Shown here piece by piece: positions 46,346 through 58,146 of a DNA stretch of 64,000 nt. Source of the DNA: Pseudisothecium myosuroides. Lineage: Eukaryota > Streptophyta > Bryopsida > Hypnales > Lembophyllaceae. Under the pieces are notes generated by a model that searched no databases, had not been told where the DNA came from, and saw only the letters and a list, made by a program, of their open reading frames with translations. Where the stretch lies: the NCBI GenBank assembly GCA_951799445.1, contig OX637289.1, positions 6,601,321 to 6,665,320 of the forward strand. The letters run 5' to 3'. The position numbers were made by a program, and so were the translations under genes. Position 1 is the stretch's first letter; each line of letters begins with the position of its first letter.

Positions 46346-46829
46346 TTTTGGGGGGGGTAGGAGGTAAAACAACCCATGTGGATTATGCATTATAAGAAAT
46401 TTGAACCCACAAAGAGGCTTTGAGTTTTTTTACTAATTTTAATACTAATTAAATGGATGTGAGGGCGGCCATATCCTCATTACAACCACTACATGGCGTG
46501 TGCTCTATCCTTCATGATGAAACCATCATAAGATGTATGAGATCATGAAGATAGATTGGATAATGATGACGAATTTTTGAGTTCAATATGTAATTCTTGG
46601 CTTAATTAGTGAGTTCATAAGGCTCTTCCCCCCAAAATATATGAGATTGTAGAGATGGATTGTGTAATGATGATAACTTTTTGAATTCATCATGCAATTC
46701 TTGGTCCAACTAGTGAGTTGAGAAGGTTGTTCCCACCCAACTTTTTACATCATGAAGTGGCCTCTTTTGGAGTTCAATTTTCTCCTAATGTAAATTAGAA
46801 CGAGTAGAAACTTAACCACTTATAATTAA
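45446..46829. other. AT-rich DNA, microsatellite and a ~100-bp tandem duplication
   Basis: (TA)n at 46315-46337, followed by T and G runs. Two ~100-bp direct copies lie at about 46536-46634 and 46636-46735 ('GATTG...TAATGATGA', 'CAATTCTTGG'). No gene. Confidence 0.5.
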
Positions 46830-47224
46830 GTCAAAAGTAGGAATTGTGTTTGAAGTAAAATTTTAGACCTCATTTAGGCATAGCAGAATAAAATTTCTCA
46901 AAAAACTTTGAATTGAAAAAAGTTGTCAAGTCAAGTTAAATTTCATCTCTAAAATTTTTTAATGAGATTTTGAGCCTCCAATCAAGGTTATGGACAAATT
47001 TTAGAGGGGTTGGAAGGGACATTTTTTTTGACATTTTCAAACATTTTCTTTGCATTTTGTCTATAACTTTTTATTGGAGGCTTGAAATCTCAAATGGATT
47101 TCTAGAGATGAAAGTTAGCTTGGTTTACCAAAAAAATTTAGTTCAAAATTTTTTGAGAAAAATTATTCTACTATGCCTAAATGCAGTCTAAAATTCTACT
47201 CCAAACATAATTTTTTGTTTTGAC
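46830..47224. mobile_element. Foldback element (395 bp)
   Basis: Arms of about 150 bp or more: 'AATTTTAGAC...CATTTAGGCATAG' on the left recurs inverted on the right ('CTATGCCTAAATG...GTCTAAAATT'), and pairing continues inward past 'TTTCATCTCTA' / 'TAGAGATGAAAG'. Transcription would give a long imperfect hairpin. Confidence 0.85.
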
Positions 47225-47534
47225 AATGAGCGGACAAGCTCTCATCTTCAAATTATCCCATACGCTTTGAGGACTCATGATGGACAATGGATTTTAATAT
47301 AAAAATGATGTCTCCACCCTCCATTCCTACAAATGTTAATGATGCAATTCCTTCACTTTACCATCAAAATTAGTTTATAATGACGGCTGGTTAAATCGCA
47401 TTGGTGTATTACTCTTTGGATTTTTGGCCAACCATCTTTTTCTACAATTATTTGTTGTTTTGTACATCTGAATTAGCAAAAGAAAATGGAGCACTTCATA
47501 AATGTATTGCCATTATCTTGGTACCAAAGCTTAT

Positions 47535-47820
47535 ACATTAGAGGAGATTTGAGCTTTTGGAAGACTGTTTCAGAGTTGTTCCCGTTGCTGGAACGAATTC
47601 CTTGTAGTCAGAGTAAAAATTAAATTAAAATTAAAAAAATTAAAATTAAAATTTTATTATTATTATTATTTTTAAATCCAATTTTTTTAAATTAATTAAT
47701 TATTAATATCTGACGTGGCAGTCTCTCGGCCACATCAGATTAGAGTTCCCAAGACGTTCCCACAGTTTCTACAGCCCGGGAACTCGCAATCTCTTAGACC
47801 CCTCAAATCTCCTCTAATGT
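47535..47820. mobile_element. 286-bp MITE (family 2)
   Basis: Perfect 19-bp TIRs (ACATTAGAGGAGATTTGAG). AT-rich centre, then an internal inverted pair around 'TGACGTGGCAG...CGGCCACATCAG'. The flanking duplication is unclear. Confidence 0.85.
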
Positions 47821-49395
47821 TAATGATGTGAGGATGAATTTCATGGATGAGGATTCAACAGAGAAGAAGGCAGCCTCTTTGAAGGCTACTAAATGTCATG
47901 CACACTCGATTCTCAATGTTATGGAGATTTGAAACTCCCAATCTCTTATCAAATCAACCCTTGTTTTGAATCGACAATTCCAAGAAGCTTGAATTGCGTC
48001 TTGTTTGAGTAGGTTGAGCACTTTGATCATTAAAACAAAAACCTGTCATTATCCCATGTGTTCACTTTTGTTTTGGGAAAACGTTCAGCCGTAGACTAAG
48101 TAAGAAAAATTGTTGTTATTCTTTATAGCTGCGGAGAATAAAAGGTGTCTAATGAATGTTATTTAAGCTTCATTTGGAAATTAATCCTAGAAGGATGGAG
48201 CCTATAATCATAAAATATGTCTCAGAAATTCAACATGGATATGGATACTTACCCTATCAAATGCTTCTTGGTCCTCTTCTTTTCTAAGACTTCTTATATT
48301 GCTCCTGGTCTATCTCCTATGTCTCTTTGGTGATGCAAGGTTGCCATGCTTCTAGAATTGGTGGGAGCATGTTTTTTGATGTGGCAAGTGAACAGTTTGG
48401 TACACTCTAGTTTGTATTGATTTACAATCATTAGGTACTTCCGGTTAAATGCTTCAATCATTTTGTTTGTACATGACCAATTTTGTTGGAAGTGCAACAA
48501 AAAAATTGAATTCAACCACAACTATTCTATGAAAATGTTTTCTTTGAGTTGCTAAACTGCAACTTAGAAGGCAATAAAGTCTCTATTGACAATGGATGCG
48601 TTATTAATGTTCCCAAGATAAAACAAACTCTCAAGATTTGAAATGTGGCTATTATTGGTTGATAAAATTAACATTTAAATCAAATAGGAGGAAATAAAGA
48701 TAATCACATCCGTATATATATCTCCTACTCCAAAAACAAGCATTTTAGCAATCAAGTAGGTGACTTTGGATCATTTTGATTTATAAACACATTTTTATCA
48801 TTTGATTTTCCCGTGGTCAATACTAAAATATTTTCATTAATTCCTATGTACCCAAAATAGAAAAATAATCACTTCCAAAGTTCATATTAGAAGAGTACCA
48901 ATAATTGATAGTAGTATTACCTATAAATCAAGTGCAACAACATTTCAAAAAGAGTACATTAGATAGCAACCAGGGTGGGTGGGTGTCACTTAGAAAAATT
49001 TAGCATGTTACGTGTGGCCAAAGATATGGTACATTTTATTCATTGCTCCTAAATTTTTGAAAAATATTTGAGATAATATATTGTAGAAAAAATAGGTGAA
49101 TCAAGATTATAATAAATATATAGACATAAATAATCTAACCATTTTTTTTTTTAGATTTAATGTACCATGAAGTAAAAGTATCCTAGTCTGGGGCTATGAG
49201 TAGGATCTATATTCCCACTGGATATTATATTGATGTACCATGAAGTAAAGTATTCTAGATTGGGGCTATAAGTAGGGTCTGTATTCCTGCCAAGTACTAT
49301 ACTAAACACAGATAGATGAATGTGGTGGTTTTGGGGTTATCTGTTTCAATGTGGATGAATCTCAAAAAAATTGGTTTGTTTTGCTTAGGACATCC
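47821..49395. other. Gene-poor DNA
   Basis: No credible gene. A ~90-bp segment 'TGTACCATGAAGTAAA' with 'GGGGCTATGAGTAGG' is repeated near 49162 and 49233. Confidence 0.4.
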
Positions 49396-49452
49396 ACATT
49401 AGAAGAAGAACCGGGCCTCAAGAGGGCTGTGAGTTCCCGGCCAGCATTCCCC

Positions 49453-49772
49453 ACTACACTAAAAAGGGTATTTAGTGTTGGATTACATTTAGTGTAATTA
49501 CCACCCTACTTGACCTTACACTAAATGTCAATTTTAGGACGATTAGTGTAGTGCTAAACTTCAATGCGCCGCCTTCGCCTTCTCTTCCCTTCTACCTTCC
49601 TTTAATAAGTTCTAACACTAAATGTAAACATTTTCAGATTTCAGATTTACCATAGAGTATATTTAATGTTAGAAATTACATTTAATGTTACTTACTTTAG
49701 TAGGCTTAATGATATTTAGTGTCATGGTTCGCAAATAGTGTTGCCAACACTAAATACCCTTTTTAGTGTAGT
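49453..49772. mobile_element. CACTA-like MITE (320 bp) nested in the larger MITE
   Basis: 28-bp inverted ends starting ACTACACTAAAAAGGG on both sides (the left end preceded by C, giving CACTACACTA). Internal repeats of 'ATTTAGTGT'. Non-coding. Confidence 0.85.
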
Positions 49773-49911
49773 TAGAAGGGAGGAAAAAAAAATTAAATTA
49801 AGAAAAAAAATAATTAAAAAATTCACCGGAATGCTCTCAGGCCACTAACTGTGCAGGAACTACGTAGCAAACATGCTGAAAAGCTGAAAAGCTGAAATAT
49901 AACAATCATTA

Positions 49912-49954
49912 ATTTTTTTATTTTTTATTTTTTATTTTTTATTTTTTATTTTTT
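49912..49954. repeat. (ATTTTTT)n microsatellite
   Basis: About six copies of a 7-bp T-rich unit. Confidence 0.9.
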
Positions 49955-50266
49955 GAAATTACAGAAACTTGAAGTCTGACCTGGACAGACCACGGCCAAG
50001 TCAGAATCTTTTTTTAATTTATTATTTAAATAATAATATTATTTATTATTTTATTAAAAATTATTTATTTATTATATTTTATATTATAAAATATGAATTT
50101 TTAAATATTTTAAATATTTAATTAATGTTTTTTAATGTTTTTTAATGTTTTTTAATCAAGCCTTAGTGGCCAGCTGGGGCCACCCAACTTCAAAGTTCCC
50201 AAAGTCACCTCCTTTGGGGAACCTCGTTTTGGCAGCCCTTTGAAGGCCCAGATTTTTCTGTAATAC

Positions 50267-52839
50267 TCTTTCATTCTAGTAGGGTTTATTTTGTAGCAGG
50301 TTGAGTTTGCACTACATTGATTTTGTATTTGAACTTACGCGTGATTTTGGTTTGTTTTTGGTTTATGACTTGCAATTTAGGCTTCTACAGTTGGATGGAA
50401 TCAATTGAATATCATACAATTAGAGCGTCTCTTTGTTGCGAGTGACATAGAACACCTTGTGCATTCTGTTGCGGTTGTGTTGGCTCAAGGGTTTGCGGTT
50501 TTTGTGTCTTAGGGTTTAGGTGAACAGGAAAGCAAGTTCTTTTTGCTTCATTGTTGTATGGTTTAGGATTTCAAGGTTTTCTACAAAGATATGGGCAACA
50601 ATTGTATATCAATGTCATGTGAAGGTTGTGGTGAAAATGAAGGTTGTGCTTTTGTTGCATTCTAGTTGATTTGTTGTTCTATCTTGGTGTTTTGTGTTGT
50701 TTGGGTGCAAGAGTCGCATTCATTGTAGATACTAAAGAGTATATTTTAAATTTATATGCAATGGCATCTAAATATGATAACCTCTATGTGTCCACAACCT
50801 TCATTTGTAACTCACTTTGTTAGGTGTTTAGCAATGTTCTATGGTACCACTGATATCATGTATTTTGTGGTATTTTATTACTTATAAGGTATAATTTTGT
50901 TACATATAGGGTATTTCCAATTCAAGATCCTTTAATTATTATAAAATAATGGTACGAAAAATTGGCCTATCTTTCAAATTCAAAGTAAGTGTACTTAAAA
51001 TTAAAACAATTAGAAAATTAGGTAATGATATAGTTTATTTAATTAGTCCCCTTTATCAAAATACCCCCATAAATAATATCCCTTGGTCATGCGTGATATG
51101 CAAACCCCTTCAAGAATCACCCTCTTGTGGATAGCAACATGGTGGATTTTCACATATATGACAATTGTTGGAAGGGCTTCTTCTACTAACACTTTACAGT
51201 GCATTTCTTTCACAATTTATGATACTTTCTAGGAATTGAAATTACACAATGCTCATCATGGATGCTCAAACCATATGGTCATTTTTCTTTGTTTCTTTTG
51301 TTGCAACCACCCAATCATGCTTTTGCAAGAATGCAATAGCCAAGATCTAGCTCCTATATTGATGAACAACCTTCAACTATACCAACATTAGGAAAAAAGA
51401 AGGATTCATGGGAGTCCAAGTAACAATGTGTCAAAGTCTAAGGACTTAATATGTGAATTTTTCTATGATTTGCAACGCGAAATTAACTATTGGAATACTT
51501 CACAAAATATTTATTTTTAAATAAATAAAATCATCACAATTTCCTTAACTTTTTTCATATAAAAATTATATCACCACATTTGAATGAATAATCAATGCTT
51601 CATCTATAATCTACATATTTATGAATGTATATTAGGTATGCATTCTTATCACGGACTTTCATGGACTCTCCGTTTCCAATTGCATTCCTATCTACATATT
51701 TCTCACATTTCAGGGCAAAAATATTGAATAAATGTAGATAGGGACGCAATTGGAAAAAGGATCTACAATGGATTGTTGACTTTAGCTTCAAAACTTATTG
51801 AAGATACTAAGATTGAAAATTTGCCCAAGCAAAAGGAAACAAAGCAGCTAAATGAGTTGAATACTTGCAAAGCGAATTTAGTAGGCTGACCCAAAACAAA
51901 TCTGTCTGCCTTACCTGACATCTTCTCAACTTCATGGAGGACTATGTGATGAAGGTGTACCTGGGAATTGTTTTTTTGAGTGCAATTTCACTAAGAAATG
52001 ATGAAAAAAAATTCTAGGGAATATTTGATGAAATATTTTTTTTTTCACTGGATGAAATTGCTAAATTGCTACCAAATCTTAAGACAGTAGATCACTCTAT
52101 TTTGTATGAATGTACAATAGAACCTTTCTTACTGCATACTCTTTTAGTGCATAATATGTAGTAAGAGAGGATTGTGGGTAAGGCCAATTTCAAGTATTTA
52201 ATTTGGAGAGTAGTCTAGTTAGATGCCACATTAGTCAAGTGCCATTACTACAACTATACAACTGTATAAAACCTGTCTTAGTGCATAGTCCCAACACTAT
52301 GCACTAAGACATATTCTACTGTACACTCTGTTGAGTGAATAGGGGAGGCAACCCATTCTTGATCAGCGTCTCTATTCTGCATATGCATACTATTCTCTTT
52401 TCGTGAACAGTGATTAATTATGGCGCGGTTCCCGACGTAGTTGTGGCACATAGTAATTGGCCACGAGACTCTCAATACTGTAACCACCCCTTGTCAATTT
52501 TGTTTTCAACCCATGGTCGGAAATAGCAAGCCCCATATCACCGATATGGGAAGAACAAAATCTTCCACTGAAAAATTCACAATAATTTTATTTTGAGAAA
52601 TAAAAATCTGAAAAATTATGGAAACCTTCCAAACTCTATTTTTGCACATAAGTAAATTTCCCCACCAAAGAAACCCGCCCTGCAGATATATGTATTGCTT
52701 AAGTGATCAGAAATGGGTTGCCTCCAATAAATAAATTTTCAACTACATTGCAAGCTTCATCCATTTCTGTGGATGTACTGTAAATAGCTTCATCATCACT
52801 CATTCCAGTGAAGATAAATGAATCATCTCCGAAAAATAA
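50267..52839. other. Gene-poor DNA
   Basis: Stops are frequent in all frames and no protein-like frame or terminal repeat is convincing. A 'GTAGATAGG...GCAATTGG' inverted pair lies near 51670-51755. Confidence 0.4.
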
Positions 52840-54287
52840 ATGAAAAAAAAACCCTGGGTATGCCACTTGGAAGCAAATGCCGACTGTACCAAATTGGAAG
52901 CCGCCAAAACTTTTAATTTGGAGGAAGACTCACACCAATTGACCAACTGCGGCAACAGCCATGGTCACCACACAATTCACGAGCTCTTCACTTCTTGCGC
53001 GCTCCTGAGTTCAATTCCTTCTCTCTGCATCGCATGCCGCAAACCTTACTTCTCTTCAAAATTCCTAATTCGTAGTAATCTGTACTTTGCTCTTTCTTCG
53101 CACCCGATTTCATTTCGGAGCTTGCGCATTCGGTCAACTCCAGAATTAATGCAGGTACCTGTGCCGTTGCATTTGTATTTCTCTCGTTTTGTTGTAATGG
53201 AAGTGTTCTTCAACTCGAAGTCAGGTGTGGAAAATTTGGGAGGCTTTGGATACTGCGTAGACTTGATCGCGGAAACGGAAGAGTGTAGCTTACGCTTCTT
53301 GATTTGTCTCGGAATGCGTTCAAGTTTTATGCAGCAGAGTGTTTAGACGCGAGGAGAGGGTTTGGACTTCAAATTCTAACGTTAGATGCTTGCAGCTGTG
53401 GTTGAGATTGGCGATGGCATTCTTTCTTAGATGACTTTGTTGTGCAAGGGATGGACAAAGTATGATAGATCGTTTTGTATGCAAAATTGGAACTTCTAGT
53501 TAAGTTTAATCTGTGTTTGGAGTTGTTATTGAGTGCATTTGAAGTGTTCTGAAAGTTTCTTACTTCTTTTTTTCTGATTGTATGACCGTCGTGATAATTG
53601 AGCACCGCCTTCGTGTAGTGCTTCAGTTAATTAGAGACAGGTTCATTCTTTAGGTCATTATGAGTTATTCTAAAGATCAAAAGGGAGAATGCATGCAAAC
53701 GTGCGAGGTACGGGATCGTGATTGTGTGCTCTCAATTTCCCGGTGGTTAATGTACATTCTACTGGGGAGCTGAATAGGTATTGAGTTGCAGACACCTTGA
53801 ATGGTTTTAGGGACTTGTATGGATGGGTATGTAGCTTCTTGTGAAGCAGCGGGCTGTTTGTAGTATCCGACTTGAAGGTACGCTATGCCTTTTTCTTGTA
53901 GCGTGCATGCACTCAGACGCTCGCTCCTTCGCACTGACGTTCTCACTGTCTTCGTTAGTCTCGTACTAGTAGAGTGTTGCTGAACCAGATTCTTTTTGTC
54001 GATCTATGGAGACTTGCAATTTCCATGTAACTTACGTTTCACGAGCGAGACTTTGGAAGGGATTACTGAAGAAGTCTCACTTTTTAACCCATAACGACGT
54101 TGAGGACTAATAGTGTCTGATGACTGACTTTCAAGGAAACTGTAGAAACGAAGAATGTTCCTATTCATCCTGGAATCTGATAGTTTCTGTCTGAATACCT
54201 TGCTGATAGGGCCACGTCCTTCTTGCAGGGTTAATCTCTTCCGTTCTTGCAGAGACAGTGTTTTTTCTTCTCATAGTGAACAGCATC
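52840..54287 (+). promoter_or_regulatory. Upstream/leader region of the F-box gene
   Basis: GC is higher than in the flanks. A 168-codon frame at 52840-53346 has no recognisable domain and may be leader. Splice-like sites occur (GCAG|GTACCTG near 53156; CTTGCAG near 54230 and 54252). A 5'-UTR intron is plausible; the promoter itself was not resolved. Confidence 0.35.
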
Positions 54288-55517
54288 ATGAAAACGAGAT
54301 CAGCAAAAGCGAAGAAAAACTCTCAGAGTGACCGTGGCGAGTCCAGCACATCGACCAGACTTGACGAGAATCTCTGGGGTACCTTGCAGCACGACATCGA
54401 CTTGGCGGAAAACGTATATCCCAAGCTCCCCTTTGAAGAGTTCTTCCAGCTTCGCACAGTCTGCAAAGATTGGTACGTTAATGCGTGCAAGCGTTTGGGT
54501 CTGAAGGAGCCGATACATAAGCCATTTTTCAGCTTGTTCACGAAAGGTGAGGGTGGCCAACTCGACGGAATTCTAATTTACAACGCCTTGTCCCGGTCAT
54601 GGGATTGGAGGCCGAGTTGGACTCATAATCATTCCTCTGACTTTGTTGCGAGCGAAGGCGTGGTTTATTGTGCCCACGACATGGCATTGGGTACCTCAGC
54701 CGGTGCATTTCACTGGCAGTCCAAGACATACCAGCGCCTGGATCCGCCTCCCACTCCGCCAAGCATTCACGAAAAGATGGTTCTTGGTATGATCGTATCT
54801 GAGAAACAAGGCCCTTTCAGCTCGTTCAAGGTTGTTCGTGGTAGCCAGGATTTTGACACCCAAGTGTACGAATCAGGGGTGTGGCAGACGAAGCCATGTC
54901 GAGTACCGAAGTCTGAAACAGGTGGCCCTCTGCAGGCGACCACCGGGTGTGCCAACTGCAATGGACGAGTTTATATCACCACGGAACACACTCGGGAGAT
55001 TTTTGTGTACGATTTCGAAAGAGCCAGTTGGAGCTCTCTTTTCAGTCCCTGTGATTGGAGTTCCAATCTACCCAAGTACTACTGCCTCGATACGTTGGGA
55101 GCATGGAATGGGCGCGTTTTCGACGTTATCTGTGATTTTGAATCTGGACGCAGAGAGGTGAACTGGTCCGTTCAGGTTTGGGAGCTGGTTGATGAAACGT
55201 TGCACAAGTGGAAAGTATATGACTGCATGCCCAAAGGTTTGTGCTCGTGGCTTCGATCCACCAAAGGTTTTCTAGATGGTCTCTATACCAAGGCTGGGGA
55301 CATTACCATGCAGGCAAGTTTTTGTGGCGATTTCATGCTTGTGTATTCATGGGACTTCCGAAATGGTTCAGCCGGGAGGTTTTGTTTGTTCAACATGGCC
55401 ACTAAGAATTGGCAGAAGTTGAACATTGCTGCCGAAACTGCCGCAATTGTGAAGGAGTATCCATCAGATTACGTTGCCACGGACTTCGACTTTGGCTGGG
55501 GCCTTTTTCTCTGGTAG
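54288..55517 (+). CDS. F-box protein (409 aa)
   Basis: ATG 54288 ('MKTRSAKAKK') chosen over the longer frame from a GTG at 54258. Residues about 29-68 form an F-box: 'LWGTLQHDIDLAENVYPKLP' then 'FFQLRTVCKDWY'. The rest has the features of a kelch-like/galactose-oxidase type C-terminal half (repeated 'VYD/W..L' strands: 'IFVYDFERASWSSL', 'FCLFNMATKNWQKL'). F-box proteins bind SKP1 and select substrates for SCF ubiquitin ligases. It has a single coding exon, undamaged, with codon use and GC above the surroundings, so it is the best candidate for a functional host gene in this window. Specific substrate unknown. Confidence 0.92.
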   Translation: MKTRSAKAKKNSQSDRGESSTSTRLDENLWGTLQHDIDLAENVYPKLPFEEFFQLRTVCKDWYVNACKRLGLKEPIHKPFFSLFTKGEGGQLDGILIYNALSRSWDWRPSWTHNHSSDFVASEGVVYCAHDMALGTSAGAFHWQSKTYQRLDPPPTPPSIHEKMVLGMIVSEKQGPFSSFKVVRGSQDFDTQVYESGVWQTKPCRVPKSETGGPLQATTGCANCNGRVYITTEHTREIFVYDFERASWSSLFSPCDWSSNLPKYYCLDTLGAWNGRVFDVICDFESGRREVNWSVQVWELVDETLHKWKVYDCMPKGLCSWLRSTKGFLDGLYTKAGDITMQASFCGDFMLVYSWDFRNGSAGRFCLFNMATKNWQKLNIAAETAAIVKEYPSDYVATDFDFGWGLFLW

Positions 55518-56295
55518 ATTATGTACTAATGACCGTCTTTGTGAGAGGTGAAGACTTGTACGCTGCAAGTTCATCCTTCCACAGGGTTGCTATGTAGCAT
55601 AGGTTACTTGGTAGCAGTTGAAAAACAGTAGTGCAGAGGCCGCTATTTGTGCAGTGCTTATGATTCTTATTATGAATCTTAGAAGAACTGTATTTTGACC
55701 AAATTATTCCTTTTGAAAGTGTGATGCGGAATGCTTTGTGTATATACCTATGTTCATTGATGTGTGTTTTGTACAAGTCTATTGTATACAGATGGTGTGT
55801 TTTCTTGTAGCTTTAGTGCAGATGTACGCATGGTGGTAGCATTTGTTGTTGCAGACTAGGAAAGAACGGATTGTGAATATTGAATAGTACTTAGGTACGT
55901 GCTCTTGAGATAACTCCTATCCAACAAGGCAACCTGTTATCAAATTGACAGGTACCTTTTGTGGTGAGAATGTATCGTTCAAGTTCAAGTGGATTAAGGT
56001 AGTCTACTCTAAAAGTGACCGTGCTCCAAAAAGGATCAAGACACAAAGGTATATTTTGCTTTCTTCATTGCACCAACAATGTGCATTTCATGGGGTGGTC
56101 ACTTTTAGTGACTATTGCGTTTCAACTTCAAAAAACTTGTAACTAATTCCATGAAGATTCAAAAATATGACACAACTTGGTTAGATGACAATCCCATTTT
56201 ACTTTGTTTGAAAATTTACTGAATTTTTTTCAAGGAAATTAGTTTCTCCCAAAAGGCAATTAGCTCTTTAATGTTTGCTTTAAGAGTAGAGTACC
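55518..56295 (+). other. 3' region of the F-box gene
   Basis: 3'-UTR-like DNA. 55729-55985 is also present, with an insertion, at 44466-45445. No further gene. Confidence 0.5.
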
Positions 56296-56298
56296 TTA

Positions 56299-57206
56299 AT
56301 CCCTAAAGGGGGAGTGAGGCCTTTATTTTGCCAAAAACAATCAACATTGTCATTTCTATCACAAAGAGTTTAAAATCTTGATTTTTTTTTGTACATCTGA
56401 CTATAGGATCTTATACCTAATTAATATAAAAATGTGTGAAAAAAAATTCAAAATATTTGACCACTCAGATTGCAAGATATTTGCGTTTAAAGTGAAAAAA
56501 ACAAGTTTTTCAACACCTTGTGTGACAAGATTTTTTTACTTTGAACCTTATTATCTTAAATTTTTACACTACAAAGTTTTGAGCTTTAAATCTTACTGTG
56601 GGGAATTGAGTTGAGTCTAGGAAAAAAAAATTCAAAAAACATTAATTTTTCATTCTAAAGAAAATTGTTAAGTAGAAGTAAGTATGAAATAGAGGGAAAT
56701 CCTAAATTCTAAAGATCTCTAAGATGAAATTAAAACAAACTAATTTCACTAGTAAGATTGTTCTAGCAAGAAAACTAAGCCATGTGGAACTTCATTTTTT
56801 TTTAAATTGTAAAAATTCCAATCATAAATGAATCCTACAAGTTATTTTTTCAAGAAGATGCTCTAAATGCCTGAAAAACAAGATTGTCCATAACTTTCAC
56901 ATAACAAATCCAACTGAAATGAATCAAAGCTTCCTATGTAGACAAAAATATAATGTATATGAAGAAAAAAAAATTAATTCAAATTTTTGAATTTTTTTGT
57001 TGCCCGATCTCCCATGTTTCGAACTTATTTGAACATAAGTTTTGTTCAATTCTCGAGCACCAATTGAAAAATATATATATTCCTATGAAGCTAATTAGTT
57101 ATTCTATCTTCAAAAAAGGTTTCAAAAAATTATGAAAAAAATTGAGACTGTAGGTACCTGTCAAAAATCCAATTTGTTCCTCAAGGGTACAATTGTCCTT
57201 TAGGGG
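56299..57206 (+). mobile_element. PIF/Harbinger-like non-autonomous element, copy 1
   Basis: Ends CCCTAAAGG / CCTTTAGGGG, flanked by TTA (56296-56298, 57207-57209). Its interior matches copy 3 in the same orientation ('AGATTGCAAGATATTTGCG', 'TAGGATCTTA'). TWA duplications are typical of PIF/Harbinger. Non-coding. Confidence 0.8.
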
Positions 57207-57209
57207 TTA

Positions 57210-58143
57210 ACCTCCAAAGGACCGTTGTCCGCTTGGAGGACAAATGCGTTTTTGGGCAGGTACCTATGGGCTGAAATTTTCTTTTGATTTTTTGAAACTT
57301 TTTTTGGAGGTAGAAAAGCTAATTAGCTTTGTGGGAATATAATTTTTTTCACAATCGATGCCCGAGAAAAAGAGTTATGACCAAATAAGCTCAAAACAGG
57401 GGATGGCGGGCAGCCCGGTCAGCCAAAAAAAAATGGACAAGAATTTGAATTTTTTTTTTTTATATTTTGTTTCTGATAGATTATATTTTTGTCTATCTGG
57501 AAAGATTTGACTCATTTCATTTGGATTTGTTATGAGAAAGTTATGGATATTCTTGTTTTTTACGCAGTTAGAGCATCTTCTTGAAGAAAATAACTTGTAG
57601 GATTCATTTTTTAATGCAATTTTTCAAATTTTTCAAATTTTTTTTTTTTGCATAGTTTAATTTATTTGCTAGAACAATCTCACCATTGGGATTAGTATAT
57701 TTTAATTCCATCTAAAATATATGAATATTTTAGATTTTCCTTCTATCTTGTACCTACTTCTACTTAACAATTTTTTAGAGAATGATAATTAAATTTTTTT
57801 GAATTTTTTCTTTTCCTAGACTCTCAATTTAATTTTCTATTGTAAAGATTTAAAGATCAAAACGCTATAGTGCAAAAATTTTAAGTTAAAAATGTTTAAA
57901 GTCAAAAAATCTAGCCCCGCAATGTGCTGAAAATTTTTTTTTTTCCAGTTTAAATGCAGATTTCTTGCGATTTGTGCGGTCAAAAATTCTGAAATTTTTT
58001 CCATACATTTTCATACTAGTTAGGTGTAAGATCCTATGGTTAGATGTTAAAAAAAAACATTTTTCAAATTTTTTTACTCTTTGCTATAGAAATGGCAGTT
58101 TTGAGTGTTTTTTGGCAGAAAAAAGGCCTTGGACCTTTAGGGG
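57210..58143 (-). mobile_element. PIF/Harbinger-like element, copy 2 (inverted, adjacent)
   Basis: Same family in opposite orientation. It shares the TTA at 57207-57209 with copy 1 and is followed by TTA at 58144-58146. Its left end is altered (CCTCCAAAGG) and holds a short extra segment. Confidence 0.75.
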
Positions 58144-58146
58144 TTA

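Larger units (their letters stand above)
49396..50266. mobile_element. Larger MITE related to family 2
   Basis: Starts ACATTAGAAGAAG and 'GGGCCTCAAGAGGGCTG'; the inverted right end has 'CAGCCCTTTGAAGGCCC'. It contains 'CTGACCTGGACAG' and 'CGGCCAAGTCAG' like the 286-bp MITE, and AT-rich filler. It is interrupted by the CACTA-like element. Confidence 0.65.

Noticed and set aside
52840..53346. 168-aa ORF upstream of the F-box gene as a gene
   Set aside because: No domain and mixed composition; more likely leader or promoter of the F-box gene.
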